64,000 bases of DNA, from NCBI RefSeq assembly GCF_000943545.1, contig NZ_JTHP01000022.1, positions 1 to 64,000 on the forward strand, given 5' to 3'. Origin of the DNA: Paenibacillus terrae (GTDB taxonomy: Bacteria > Bacillota > Bacilli > Paenibacillales > Paenibacillaceae). The notes under the pieces were generated by a model, which worked only from the letters and a program-made list of their open reading frames with translations, did not search any database and was not told the origin of the DNA. Below, piece by piece: positions 26,147 through 34,173 of the stretch (positions are counted from its first letter, which is position 1; the number at the start of each line of letters is the position of its first letter). A program made the position numbers and the translations under genes.

Positions 26147-28324
26147 TCACTTTCCTGTTTCTTTCACTAAACGAAAACGTCCTTCGGTAGTATCTCGGCT
26201 GTTAGGTCCTGTAAAGACGGCGAATTCACCGCTGTCACTATCAAAGCTCAGGTCTGCATGGTGATAGCGCAGTTGAGGCTCGGCCAATGAAAATTCCACT
26301 TCCCGGCTTTCGCCCGGGGCAAGAAGAACCTTGCGGAAATCTTTCAGCTCTTTCATCGGGCGAACCGTATCTCCGCTGATATCACGGACATAGAATTGAA
26401 CCGTTTCCTCGACAGGACGTGTTCCTGTGTTCGTTACCCGTACCTTCACGGTCAGTGCTTGACCGGGATTGAGGGTGTCGCTGGAAAGCTGTACGCTATC
26501 ATAGTCTACTTTCGTATAGCTCAAGCCATAGCCAAACGGGAATAAAGGTTCGTTCGGTACGTCCAGGTATTGGGAGACGTAGCGTTCCTTTGTATTTGGA
26601 TCCAGCTGAGGACGTCCTGTATTAAAATGATTATAGTACACAGGCACCTGCCCCACCGATTGCGGGAAGGACATCGTCAGACGACCCGTTGGTTCGGCAT
26701 CGCCGTACAGCAGATCGGCAATCGCCGCGCCGCCTTCACCGCCGGGGAACCAGGCTTCCAGTACGGCGTCTGCTTCTTCAATAACACCGTGCAGATCCAG
26801 TGGACGACCGTTGAACAGCACGGCTACCATAGGCTTGTTCAGCGTTTTCAGGCGTTTCACCAGCTCCAGTTGGGCTTGTGGCAGGCGAATATCCGAGCGG
26901 CTGCCCGCTTCGCCACTCATATCCGAGCGCTCGCCGAGCGCCAGTACGATGACCTCTGCCTGGCTGGCAGCTTGCAGCGCTTTTGCATATTGTTCTTCGG
27001 ATATTTCGTCTATAGAGCATCCAGTCGCTACCGAGAGCAGCGAGGAGGATATTTTCGATTTGAATCCGTCAATGACTTGAACAGCTTCTTCTTGCGAACC
27101 GCTCCACGACCAAGAGCCAAGGATATCACCACTCTCTGCAAAAGGCCCGATCAGTGCGATATGCTGACTGCGATTCAGTGGAAGAACGGAATCGTTTTTG
27201 AGCAGTACGCATGATTTGACCGCCAATTCCTTGGCAACCGCACGGTGAGCTTCGCAGAACACGACTTCACGTTCCCGCTCAGGGTCTGCGCCACGCAGCG
27301 GATTGTCGAACAAGCCCAGCTTTTGCTTAAGCTTCAACACACGCATGACCGCCTCATCGACGAGCGCTTCATCCAGCTGCCCGCTGCGAACCAGCTCAGG
27401 CAGATGCCCGTTATAGCAGGAGGTCATCATTTCAATGTCTACGCCCGCCAGCAGTGCTTTCTGTGCTGCCTCGCGCTCATCCTCGGCAATGCCGTGGGGA
27501 ATAAGCTCCTTGATGGCGGCCCAATCCGAGATGAGCACACCGTCAAAGCCCCACTCGTCGCGAAGCAAATCGCGCATCAGGCGCTTGTTGCCCGTTGCAG
27601 CTACACCTTCTACGGTGTTGAAGGAGGTCATCACCATTTCGCAGCCTTCATCTAGCGCAGCTTTGTAGGAGGGGAGATAATATTCCCGCAACTGCCATGC
27701 GGACAGATCGACGGTATTGTAATCCCGTCCGCCTTCGCCTGCCCCGTATGCGGCAAAATGCTTCACGCACGCCGCCACCCGGTCTGTATCGTTCGTCAGG
27801 TCTTTGCCTTGAAAGCCGCGTACGAAAGCGCGAGCAAATACACTGTTGAGGTAAGGGTCTTCCCCTGTAGATTCCATTATACGGCCCCAACGTGGGTCAC
27901 GTACCAAGTCCACCATCGGGGCAAAGGTGACATGAACACCGGACACAGAAGCTTCTCTGGCAGCAATGGTAGCGCTCTCTTCTGCGAGCTGCACATTCCA
28001 TGAACAGCCAATAGCCAACGGTATGGGAAAAATCGTTTTGAAGCCATGTACAATGTCTGCCATAATGAGAAGCGGAATGCCCAGACGGTTTTTGCTTAGA
28101 TGTGCTTGTTGAACACGAATAGCTTCCTCGGCTCCTGCGATGCCTAGCACCGATCCGACGTTACGGACCGTTTTTTCTGTGATCCCTAGAGATTCCATAG
28201 GTCCGGTAATTTGGCCGTCCGTTTCCGCATCCTCAAAAAAGACTCCCACGAGTTGGAGCAGTTGATCGACTTTTTCTTCAAGCGTCATATTTTGCAGATA
28301 GGAATTCAGTTGTTGTTGCATCAT
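26147..28324 (-). CDS. GH3 beta-glucosidase, probably sophoro-oligosaccharide-specific
   Basis: A 725-aa intracellular beta-glucosidase with no signal peptide. The GH3 (alpha/beta)8 domain contains APMVDLVRDPRWGRIMESTG, KHFAAYGAGEGGRDYN and the nucleophile Asp267 in GVLISDWAAIKE. The alpha/beta-sandwich follows with LPLNRSQHIALIGPFAESGD and LGERSDMSGEAGSR, then a fibronectin-III-like C-terminus (VRVTNTGTRPVEETVQFYV). GGAGG precedes the ATG. It is the first gene of the leftward transcript. It would cut sophorose, the disaccharide the GH94 enzyme leaves or uses poorly, to glucose. Confidence 0.93.
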   Translation of the reverse strand: MMQQQLNSYLQNMTLEEKVDQLLQLVGVFFEDAETDGQITGPMESLGITEKTVRNVGSVLGIAGAEEAIRVQQAHLSKNRLGIPLLIMADIVHGFKTIFPIPLAIGCSWNVQLAEESATIAAREASVSGVHVTFAPMVDLVRDPRWGRIMESTGEDPYLNSVFARAFVRGFQGKDLTNDTDRVAACVKHFAAYGAGEGGRDYNTVDLSAWQLREYYLPSYKAALDEGCEMVMTSFNTVEGVAATGNKRLMRDLLRDEWGFDGVLISDWAAIKELIPHGIAEDEREAAQKALLAGVDIEMMTSCYNGHLPELVRSGQLDEALVDEAVMRVLKLKQKLGLFDNPLRGADPEREREVVFCEAHRAVAKELAVKSCVLLKNDSVLPLNRSQHIALIGPFAESGDILGSWSWSGSQEEAVQVIDGFKSKISSSLLSVATGCSIDEISEEQYAKALQAASQAEVIVLALGERSDMSGEAGSRSDIRLPQAQLELVKRLKTLNKPMVAVLFNGRPLDLHGVIEEADAVLEAWFPGGEGGAAIADLLYGDAEPTGRLTMSFPQSVGQVPVYYNHFNTGRPQLDPNTKERYVSQYLDVPNEPLFPFGYGLSYTKVDYDSVQLSSDTLNPGQALTVKVRVTNTGTRPVEETVQFYVRDISGDTVRPMKELKDFRKVLLAPGESREVEFSLAEPQLRYHHADLSFDSDSGEFAVFTGPNSRDTTEGRFRLVKETGK

Positions 28325-28457
28325 ATAATCCTCCGTAAGCTGCTATGGTTGCAGCTTTCTTTTTCAGATCCATGAGATTTTTTGGTTAAGAATGATTCAA
28401 AGAAGCGACGAATAGGCTAATACTTTACATAAAGCTTAGTATCCTGTCGTATTATTA

Positions 28458-28475
28458 ATCGAAACGTTTCTATTG
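28458..28475. promoter_or_regulatory. LacI-type operator, left copy
   Basis: The palindrome GAAACGTTTC (28461-28470), flanked by TC on the left and TATTG on the right, is repeated identically at 28651-28668. Its place after the leftward promoter fits repression of the GH3-GH94 genes. Confidence 0.8.
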
Positions 28476-28489
28476 TTGAACTCAGTTGG

Positions 28490-28518
28490 ATTATATACGC
28501 TTTCAAATAGAGAGTCAA
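28490..28518 (-). promoter_or_regulatory. Promoter of the leftward GH3-GH94 transcript
   Basis: On the minus strand TTGACT (28518-28513), a 17-nt spacer and TATAAT (28495-28490). The spacer contains TTGAAAGCG, a weak match to a cre half. The operator at 28458-28475 lies just downstream of the expected start. Confidence 0.75.
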
Positions 28519-28617
28519 ATCGAAATGGAGGGTCATTTTACCGAGAAAATAACGATTTATAGATGAAATGAAAGAAAATTGGGCATAATTCTAGACGAAT
28601 AAAAAATAATATCCCTA

Positions 28618-28646
28618 TTGAATACGGTTTCAATTTGTTTTATAAT
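28618..28646 (+). promoter_or_regulatory. Promoter of the rightward ABC importer genes
   Basis: TTGAAT (28618-28623), a 17-nt spacer and TATAAT (28641-28646). The operator begins five nucleotides after the -10 box and so covers the transcription start. Confidence 0.8.
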
Positions 28647-28650
28647 GACT

Positions 28651-28668
28651 ATCGAAACGTTTCTATTG
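28651..28668. promoter_or_regulatory. LacI-type operator, right copy
   Basis: GAAACGTTTC at 28654-28663 with the same flanks as the left copy (ATC before, TATTG after). The two centres are about 193 bp apart, so looping by a tetrameric repressor is conceivable. Confidence 0.8.
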
Positions 28669-28814
28669 ATGAGTATGGTCCTTACGCTTTCCGCATATTT
28701 TCTATATCTGGCAGGCTTTAGTTGGCTTTAAACACTGTATACTTTAACGTGTGTAATCGAATCGGCTATCATATTTGAATGATCGGTGAGCCGGTCATCT
28801 CGGGAGGAATTTGT

Positions 28815-30068
28815 ATGATGAAAAGAACGTTAGGGATCATTTTGGCAAGCACCTTATTACTGGGGGGCGCGTTGGCAGGCTGTTCGTCCAAGGATGAATC
28901 ATCCGGCAAGGATGCAAATGGAAAAACGACGATTACCCTATGGGGCATGGGGGCGGAAGGTAAGTTGCTGCCTGAGATTGCAAAGGATTTTGAAAAGGAA
29001 AATCCTGATATTCATGTAGATGTGCAGGCACTGCCTTGGGATAACGCTCACGATAAGCTGCTGACAGCAGTTGCTTCCAAATCCGGTCCGGATGTGGTTC
29101 AGTTGGGTACATCATGGGTTCCGGAACTTGCATCTGCGGGTGCATTGACGGACATCACCCCTTATATCAGCAAATATCCTGAGCTGGAATCGAAGAATTT
29201 CTTCCCGGGTGCTGTGGATACGGCAAAATTTGAGGGAAAACCTGTAGGCGTTCCTTGGTATACTGAAACGAAAGTTTTGTTCTACCGTTCAGATCTATTG
29301 AAGCAAGTTGGATATAATGAAGCACCTAAAACGTGGGAAGAACTTTCTGACGCTGCTCAAAAGCTGGCGGCGCGTGGCAAAGGGAAATATGGTATTGCCA
29401 TTAATGCGAAGGAGCAGTCTCTGGGCTTTATGTTCGCTCTTCAGAACGGCTCCAAGCTGATCGATGAGCAGGGCAATCCGCTGTTCAACCAGCCACCGTT
29501 TGTTGAAGCTGTGAAGTATTTGAACACCTTTTTCCAAAACGGCTCCAATGCCCTAGATCTTGGGATAGATTCCGTTCAGGGATTGCAAGGTGATGGTATC
29601 GTTCCTATGTTTATCAGCGGTCCTTTCATGATTAGAGAAATCAAGAGCAAAGCACCTGAGCTGGATGGAAAATGGAATATAGCCGAGCTTCCTGGCAAAG
29701 TAAACAATCTGTCTGTTTTGGGAGGGTCGAACCTTTCGATTATGCAGTTTAGCAAGCACCCGGAGGAATCGGCCAAATTCCTGGCTTACATGAGTAAACC
29801 GGAAACGCAGCTGAAGTGGATGGAGCTGTCCAGTACCTTGCCTGCCGCTACCAAGTCATGGGAAGATGCAAAACTGAAGAATGATCCGATGCTTCAAACG
29901 ATTCGTAAGCAGCTCGATCATTCCGCAGCATTACCGCAACTGGCAGCATGGGAAGAGGTTTCTCAGCAATTCATCAAGAGCTTCGAACGCATTTACCGTG
30001 GTCAAGCCGATGCACAGAAGGAAATGGATGGCTTTAACCAGCAAGCTGCAAGTATTATGAAAAAATAA
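28815..30068 (+). CDS. ABC importer sugar-binding lipoprotein
   Basis: A 417-aa extracellular solute-binding protein. The lipoprotein signal ends ALAGC (Cys23). The mature part has the carbohydrate-binding pattern TITLWGMGAEGKLLPEIAKD, VDVQALPWDNAHDKLLTAVA and YGIAINAKEQSLGFMFALQ. I chose the ATG at 28815 because GGGAGG lies 7 nt before it; an upstream ATG lacks a ribosome site. It is the first gene of the importer and should capture beta-1,2-gluco-oligosaccharides. No ATPase gene is present, so a shared MsmK-type ATPase encoded elsewhere is expected. Confidence 0.92.
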   Translation: MMKRTLGIILASTLLLGGALAGCSSKDESSGKDANGKTTITLWGMGAEGKLLPEIAKDFEKENPDIHVDVQALPWDNAHDKLLTAVASKSGPDVVQLGTSWVPELASAGALTDITPYISKYPELESKNFFPGAVDTAKFEGKPVGVPWYTETKVLFYRSDLLKQVGYNEAPKTWEELSDAAQKLAARGKGKYGIAINAKEQSLGFMFALQNGSKLIDEQGNPLFNQPPFVEAVKYLNTFFQNGSNALDLGIDSVQGLQGDGIVPMFISGPFMIREIKSKAPELDGKWNIAELPGKVNNLSVLGGSNLSIMQFSKHPEESAKFLAYMSKPETQLKWMELSSTLPAATKSWEDAKLKNDPMLQTIRKQLDHSAALPQLAAWEEVSQQFIKSFERIYRGQADAQKEMDGFNQQAASIMKK

Positions 30069-30104
30069 TGATCCGTATCCGTCATTGTCAAAGGGAGTGA
30101 AGGC

Positions 30105-30989
30105 ATGAAAGGAAGCTCGCAGAAGCTTGCGCCATACTTGTTTATCGGTCCCTCCATCATTCTGCTGACGCTGTTTTCGCTGTTGCCGATTTTACTGGCA
30201 CTCGTGATCAGCTTCACAGATATGGATCTGTCAGGACTCGTTAATTATGATAATATTCGCTTTATAGGACTGGAAAATTACAAGAATGTGCTAATAGACC
30301 CTTCTTTTCTAAAGTCCATTGGGAACACTCTATTTTTCGTCATCATCGGGGTTCCTTTAGTGCTGTTGTTTTCACTCAGCATTGCAATCCTGATTAACAT
30401 GGGTAAATCACGTGCTTTCAAAGTTTTCCGCGTGGTGTTCTATCTGCCGTCCGTAACGAACGTGGTGGCGGTAGCGGTGGTCTGGAGTTATTTGTATAAT
30501 CCGACCCTCGGGCTTTTCAACTATGTACTGGGCATGATGAATCTGGATCCTGTTCCATGGCTGACCGATCCTACAATGGCGAAAATTTCGCTTATTTTAT
30601 TGGCTGTTTGGCGGGGAATAGGCTTAAATATGATTATTTTCATTGCTGCCATTAAAGGGATTCCGGGTTCTTACTATGAGGCGGCTCAGCTTGACGGGGC
30701 CAACACATGGCAACAAATTCGTTATATTACCCTTCCGCAGCTCCGCTACGCTATTTTCTTCGTGTCCATTACAACGATGATCGGCTGGCTGCAATTTTTC
30801 GAGGAACCGTTCGTCATGACCAAAGGGAAACCGCTTGACGGCACACTATCAGCATCCCTGTTTATATACAATAACGGTTTCCAATTTAGTAAATTCGGTT
30901 ATGCCGCGGCGGGATCGTTCATTCTGTTCTTTGCGATCATCGCGGTGACGCTGATTCAGTTCCGTTTGCAAAATAAAACGGAGTCCTGA
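30105..30989 (+). CDS. ABC sugar importer permease, MalF type
   Basis: A 294-aa inner-membrane permease with six segments, beginning YLFIGPSIILLTLFSLLPI. The EAA loop that contacts the ATPase reads YYEAAQLDGANTWQQIRYIT with LPQL after it. It lies 36 nt after the binding-protein gene, and AAAGGGAG precedes the ATG. It pairs with the next gene as the heterodimeric channel of the importer. Confidence 0.94.
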   Translation: MKGSSQKLAPYLFIGPSIILLTLFSLLPILLALVISFTDMDLSGLVNYDNIRFIGLENYKNVLIDPSFLKSIGNTLFFVIIGVPLVLLFSLSIAILINMGKSRAFKVFRVVFYLPSVTNVVAVAVVWSYLYNPTLGLFNYVLGMMNLDPVPWLTDPTMAKISLILLAVWRGIGLNMIIFIAAIKGIPGSYYEAAQLDGANTWQQIRYITLPQLRYAIFFVSITTMIGWLQFFEEPFVMTKGKPLDGTLSASLFIYNNGFQFSKFGYAAAGSFILFFAIIAVTLIQFRLQNKTES

Positions 30990-31001
30990 TAGAGAGAGGT
31001 G

Positions 31002-31862
31002 ATGAACGTGAAAACAGCTGTTCAGCAAGCCCGCGCCAATTCGCGCAGTGGAGAAAAAACATTTCAATGGTTCGTGGCGATTCTCCTGACCGTGGGAGGT
31101 CTGTTGATGGTGCTGCCTTTTGCGTGGATGATTTTATCCTCCTTTAAGACGGAGAGCGAGGTAACCCAGATTCCTCCAACCATCTGGCCGCAGCATTTCA
31201 CATTGGACAATTTTAAAACACTATTTGATAGCATGGCTTTTGGCACCTATCTGACGAATACACTGGTGATTGTATTAGCTTCCTTTTTTGGATTATTCCT
31301 GAACGCCATGGCAGGCTACGGCTTTGCCAAATTCAAATTTAAAGGTAAAGGTTTCCTGTTCTATTTGGTGCTGGCCACGATGATGGTTCCGGGGCAGGTG
31401 ACGATGATTCCTGTGTATTTGATTTTGAACCAGATGGGATTAACCAACACCATGATGGGGATTGTACTTCCTGGCTTGGTAGGCGCCTTCGCCATCTTCC
31501 TGTTCCGACAGTTCATGTCCGATATTCCGGAAGAACTGCTGGAGGCAACGCGCCTTGATGGTGCAGGGGAGTTTCGTACTTTCCTGCAAATCGTACTGCC
31601 TATCTCAACACCGATTTTGGCAGTACAGGCCATTCTGACCTTTATCGGCGGTTGGAACAGCTTCCTGTGGCCGCTCATTATTGCGAACGATGAGAAGCTG
31701 TATACGTTGTCCGTGGGACTGTCGTTGCTCAAAGGTCAAAATGAGAGCCAGTTCGCGCTCCAGATGGCAGGTTCGACCTTCATGGTCGTACCGATCATGA
31801 TCATATTCATTGTTTTCCAAAAGTATATTATCGAAAATTATACGATTTCAGGCATTAAGTAG
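31002..31862 (+). CDS. ABC sugar importer permease, MalG type
   Basis: A membrane permease of about 286 aa with six segments. The MalG-like start reads ILLTVGGLLMVLPFAWMILS, then SFKTESEV, and the EAA loop reads ELLEATRLDGAGEFRTFLQI. In-frame starts are GTG 30999, ATG 31002 and GTG 31008; the last has the best spacing to GAGAGG, so the N-terminus is uncertain by a few residues. It is the last gene of the rightward transcript and is followed by a strong terminator. Confidence 0.94.
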   Translation: MNVKTAVQQARANSRSGEKTFQWFVAILLTVGGLLMVLPFAWMILSSFKTESEVTQIPPTIWPQHFTLDNFKTLFDSMAFGTYLTNTLVIVLASFFGLFLNAMAGYGFAKFKFKGKGFLFYLVLATMMVPGQVTMIPVYLILNQMGLTNTMMGIVLPGLVGAFAIFLFRQFMSDIPEELLEATRLDGAGEFRTFLQIVLPISTPILAVQAILTFIGGWNSFLWPLIIANDEKLYTLSVGLSLLKGQNESQFALQMAGSTFMVVPIMIIFIVFQKYIIENYTISGIK

Positions 31863-31895
31863 TAGTTGTAGCGGTGGGTTATAGGCTACACATAG

Positions 31896-31944
31896 CAACG
31901 GCGGAGTTTCTTGGTTTAATACCGAGGAACTCCGCCGTTTTGTT
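31896..31944 (+). terminator. Intrinsic terminator of the importer operon
   Basis: A 12-bp perfect stem, AACGGCGGAGTT (31897-31908) with AACTCCGCCGTT (31928-31939), followed by TTGTTG. Confidence 0.88.
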
Positions 31945-32100
31945 GTGTCATATAAAATCTGGTTTCTTGTTTGGTTCATCCGAAGTGCTGGTATGTTTGC
32001 ACAGGGGCCTGTATTTACATATGAGTCAAATAATATTGATGTGACAGGGTGCGGATCGTCAATATTTTGTGAAAATCCTGAATAAATAGTAAACAATGGA

Positions 32101-32109
32101 TGATATAAT
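32101..32109 (+). promoter_or_regulatory. Extended -10 promoter of the coiled-coil gene
   Basis: TGATATAAT is an extended -10 (TGnTATAAT). There is no good -35 at the usual distance. The expected start is near 32116, 45 nt before the ATG. The rest of 31863-32160 holds only the operon terminator. Confidence 0.5.
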
Positions 32110-32160
32110 AATGGAAATAACTTTTTTTAGGATATGAATGTATGAATTGGAGGTTTCGGG

Positions 32161-32961
32161 ATGAATGTATCCATTGCGTCATCTCATCGAGCGTCGTCTT
32201 TTACGGCAAATCACAATCGTTCGGGATCCGCTCAGAATGATCGAACAGAAGGGAATAGTATAGCAAGACCGCAGAACAAGGTGCTTGAACGACTAATGGA
32301 GCAAAAACAAAATCTGATTGAGAGGCGTTCTGATTACTTGAGTAATGCGGTCAAGCGAGGAGCCAGTGCGGAGAATATAAAAGCTGACCTTGAGGAAATG
32401 GATAAGCAGATTCAGCAGATGGACGAGGCTATTCAGAAGCAGACACTTGAAGAGCGACGCAAGGTTTCAGGTACAGACGAGGAGAGCAAAAAAGAGATTG
32501 AAAAGGGGCTGACAGAGAAAGCAGAGAAATATAATCCCAAGACAGCTGAAGAGCAAAAACAGAGTTTTTTCACATACACGATGAATGGTGTTGTCTCTGC
32601 AAACAATGAGCTGAAGATGGCGAAAGTAACCAAAATGGCTCAAATCACATTGCAAAGCGAGGCGAAGGGGTGGGAGAACAGCGACCCTGCAAAATCTGCG
32701 GCCTTACGAGAGAAGGCAGAGGGGCTTAACAGCAAAATCCTGGATATGGCCGGAGCTGTCAATGAGCATATTACCGAGGCGGTGCAGAAGGAACAACCGA
32801 TTACCCGTAAAGATGATCAAAGTGATGAGAAAGAACAGCGTGTAGAGGCTGGGGGAGTGTGGACTGAGCAAGAGCTCAATGATTGCCGGTTCATTTCCAA
32901 ACATCTCAAAGTGCTGCCCAAGACAAGCCCTCGGGAGACGAACGAGAGAATACGTACATGA
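32161..32961 (+). CDS. Coiled-coil protein, unknown function
   Basis: A soluble 266-aa protein without signal peptide or membrane segment. The Ser/Asn-rich N-terminus is followed by a charged helical region (about residues 38-110; KVLERLMEQKQNLIERRSDY, then IKADLEEMDKQIQQMDEAIQ) typical of a coiled coil. A less charged middle contains FFTYTMNGVVSANNELKMAK, and Glu/Lys stretches follow. TTGGAGG lies 8 nt before the ATG. Its stop overlaps the start of the next ORF as ATGA. The first half loosely recalls FlxA-like proteins, but I do not recognise a family with confidence. Confidence 0.7.
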   Translation: MNVSIASSHRASSFTANHNRSGSAQNDRTEGNSIARPQNKVLERLMEQKQNLIERRSDYLSNAVKRGASAENIKADLEEMDKQIQQMDEAIQKQTLEERRKVSGTDEESKKEIEKGLTEKAEKYNPKTAEEQKQSFFTYTMNGVVSANNELKMAKVTKMAQITLQSEAKGWENSDPAKSAALREKAEGLNSKILDMAGAVNEHITEAVQKEQPITRKDDQSDEKEQRVEAGGVWTEQELNDCRFISKHLKVLPKTSPRETNERIRT

Positions 32962-33458
32962 TAAATCATGGGACATTATGTGCAGGTATTGTACAAACGT
33001 ATTTTCCGGATGCGATGATAAGCAGTGTTAAAATATTGAACCACAGGAAAGGAAATGCTGTTCAACTTTGTGCTGCTCTGCGTTGGTGTGTAAAGCACAG
33101 GGTGCAGGTAGCCAATATCAGTCTGGGAAGTACAGATTTTCGAGATCGAGGCATGTTGCGGGAAGTGGTGAATGAGTTTGCGGCCGCAGGGCTTATTATG
33201 GTATGTGCCGCACACAACGGTGGTCTTCTCACTTATCCTGCCTCCTTCACCAATGTGATTGGAGTACAATGTGGCCGAAGCGAGAACCTTGCAGCAGGTC
33301 AATACAGGTATGACCATGAAGATGCCTTCGTTGGTGGAACTGAATTCACGGAAATACATAGAGCAAACGCAGAGTATAACCGATACTCTCATTTTATTGG
33401 GGCACATGGATGCGGTTACCCTTCGGCAGGCGAGGCAGTTGGCTATTCAGTACGGTAA
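32958..33458 (+). pseudogene. Half subtilisin-like peptidase (S8), lacking Asp and Ser
   Basis: A 166-aa frame that reads as the middle of a subtilase. It has the His motif at the very start (MINHGTLCAGIV), the core strands MISSVKIL, VQVANISLGSTD and AAGLIMVCAAHNGG, then YPASFTNVIGVQCG. The N-terminal catalytic Asp part and the C-terminal Ser motif (GTSxA) are both missing. A similar subtilase type occurs beside some Clostridium peptide-maturation genes. The ATG at 32958 overlaps the stop of the coiled-coil gene (ATGA). It is either a decayed peptidase or a non-catalytic derivative. Confidence 0.6.
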
Positions 33459-34047
33459 GCATGTGGTTTATGCAGGAGAAAGGCAGTACAGTATTCCCAC
33501 GCCAGGCTTTTTCTCCCGTCATTTGCGCTTATGGCATGGAAAGATCGACCTACAGGGAGAACTGGAAAAGTTTAAGGAAGGGAAATCTCTTGAGCTTCCG
33601 TTTGTAGCCATTTATTATGACGGGGAAATGGACATATTTTATTTTCTACATTTGCTGAAATTGTCTTTTGTCCGGGATGGATATCATTGTTGGGTTGCAG
33701 TGGATCAGTCCAGAGCTGTATTGCATGATATGGAATACATTTGCTTTTCTCGTACTGTAAATAGAATGGAGGAGCTTGTATGCTATTGTGATAGGATCGC
33801 CTCCATGGCTCATACGGATGTTGTTATTCTTTGTCTGGAGGCCCGTCAGGGTTTGGATGGGTTGAGGAAACAGAACTCACCGGATACAGAGCTGGAGCTT
33901 TGGTTGCAAACAACTGAAGGATCAGAAGATATCCGAATTTCTATAGGAAGTAATAATAAACTTTTGGAGAAAAGGACGCTCCAAGGTTTAAATGTGGAGG
34001 CTATAGACGCTCTGTATAAATATATAGAGTATTTGCTGGTCAATTAA
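33310..34047 (+). CDS. Unrecognised protein overlapping the half-subtilase frame
   Basis: A soluble protein of up to 245 aa in a frame different from the subtilase fragment; the first 150 nt overlap it. Visible stretches are TDTLILLGHMDAVTLRQARQ, KSLELPFVAIYYDGEMDIFY, FLHLLKLSFVRDGYHCWVAV and HTDVVILCLEARQGLDGL. The last three resemble the strand-helix pattern of P-loop-type proteins, but no Walker A is present. ATG codons at 33310, 33316 and 33322 are possible and none has a strong ribosome site. It may be the C-terminal part of the same broken peptidase gene after a frameshift or deletion. I do not assign a function. Confidence 0.5.
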   Translation: MTMKMPSLVELNSRKYIEQTQSITDTLILLGHMDAVTLRQARQLAIQYGKHVVYAGERQYSIPTPGFFSRHLRLWHGKIDLQGELEKFKEGKSLELPFVAIYYDGEMDIFYFLHLLKLSFVRDGYHCWVAVDQSRAVLHDMEYICFSRTVNRMEELVCYCDRIASMAHTDVVILCLEARQGLDGLRKQNSPDTELELWLQTTEGSEDIRISIGSNNKLLEKRTLQGLNVEAIDALYKYIEYLLVN

Positions 34048-34102
34048 TATATTTTTATTAGAATTAAGGGGATGTTATCTCATTTTAAAATAACTACAGG
34101 TT

Positions 34103-34137
34103 AAATAAAAAGAGAGCACCAACCTAAAGGTACTCTC
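34103..34137 (-). terminator. Intrinsic terminator of the Rpn gene
   Basis: GAGAGCACC (34112-34120) pairs with GGTACTCTC (34129-34137) with one mismatch. On the minus strand TTTTTATTT follows. Confidence 0.75.
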
Positions 34138-34173
34138 ATTCAATTAACATTCCTATTATTTGGATAATATTTT

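Larger units (their letters stand above)
28325..28814. other. Divergent regulatory region of the beta-1,2-glucan locus
   Basis: A gap of 490 bp with two facing-away sigma-A promoters, each with its own copy of the LacI-type operator. No ORF is supported within it. Confidence 0.8.

Noticed and set aside
28495..28509. cre site in the leftward promoter of the beta-1,2-glucan locus
   Set aside because: TTGAAAGCG is suggestive, but the other half deviates at two conserved positions, so it is mentioned only as weak.
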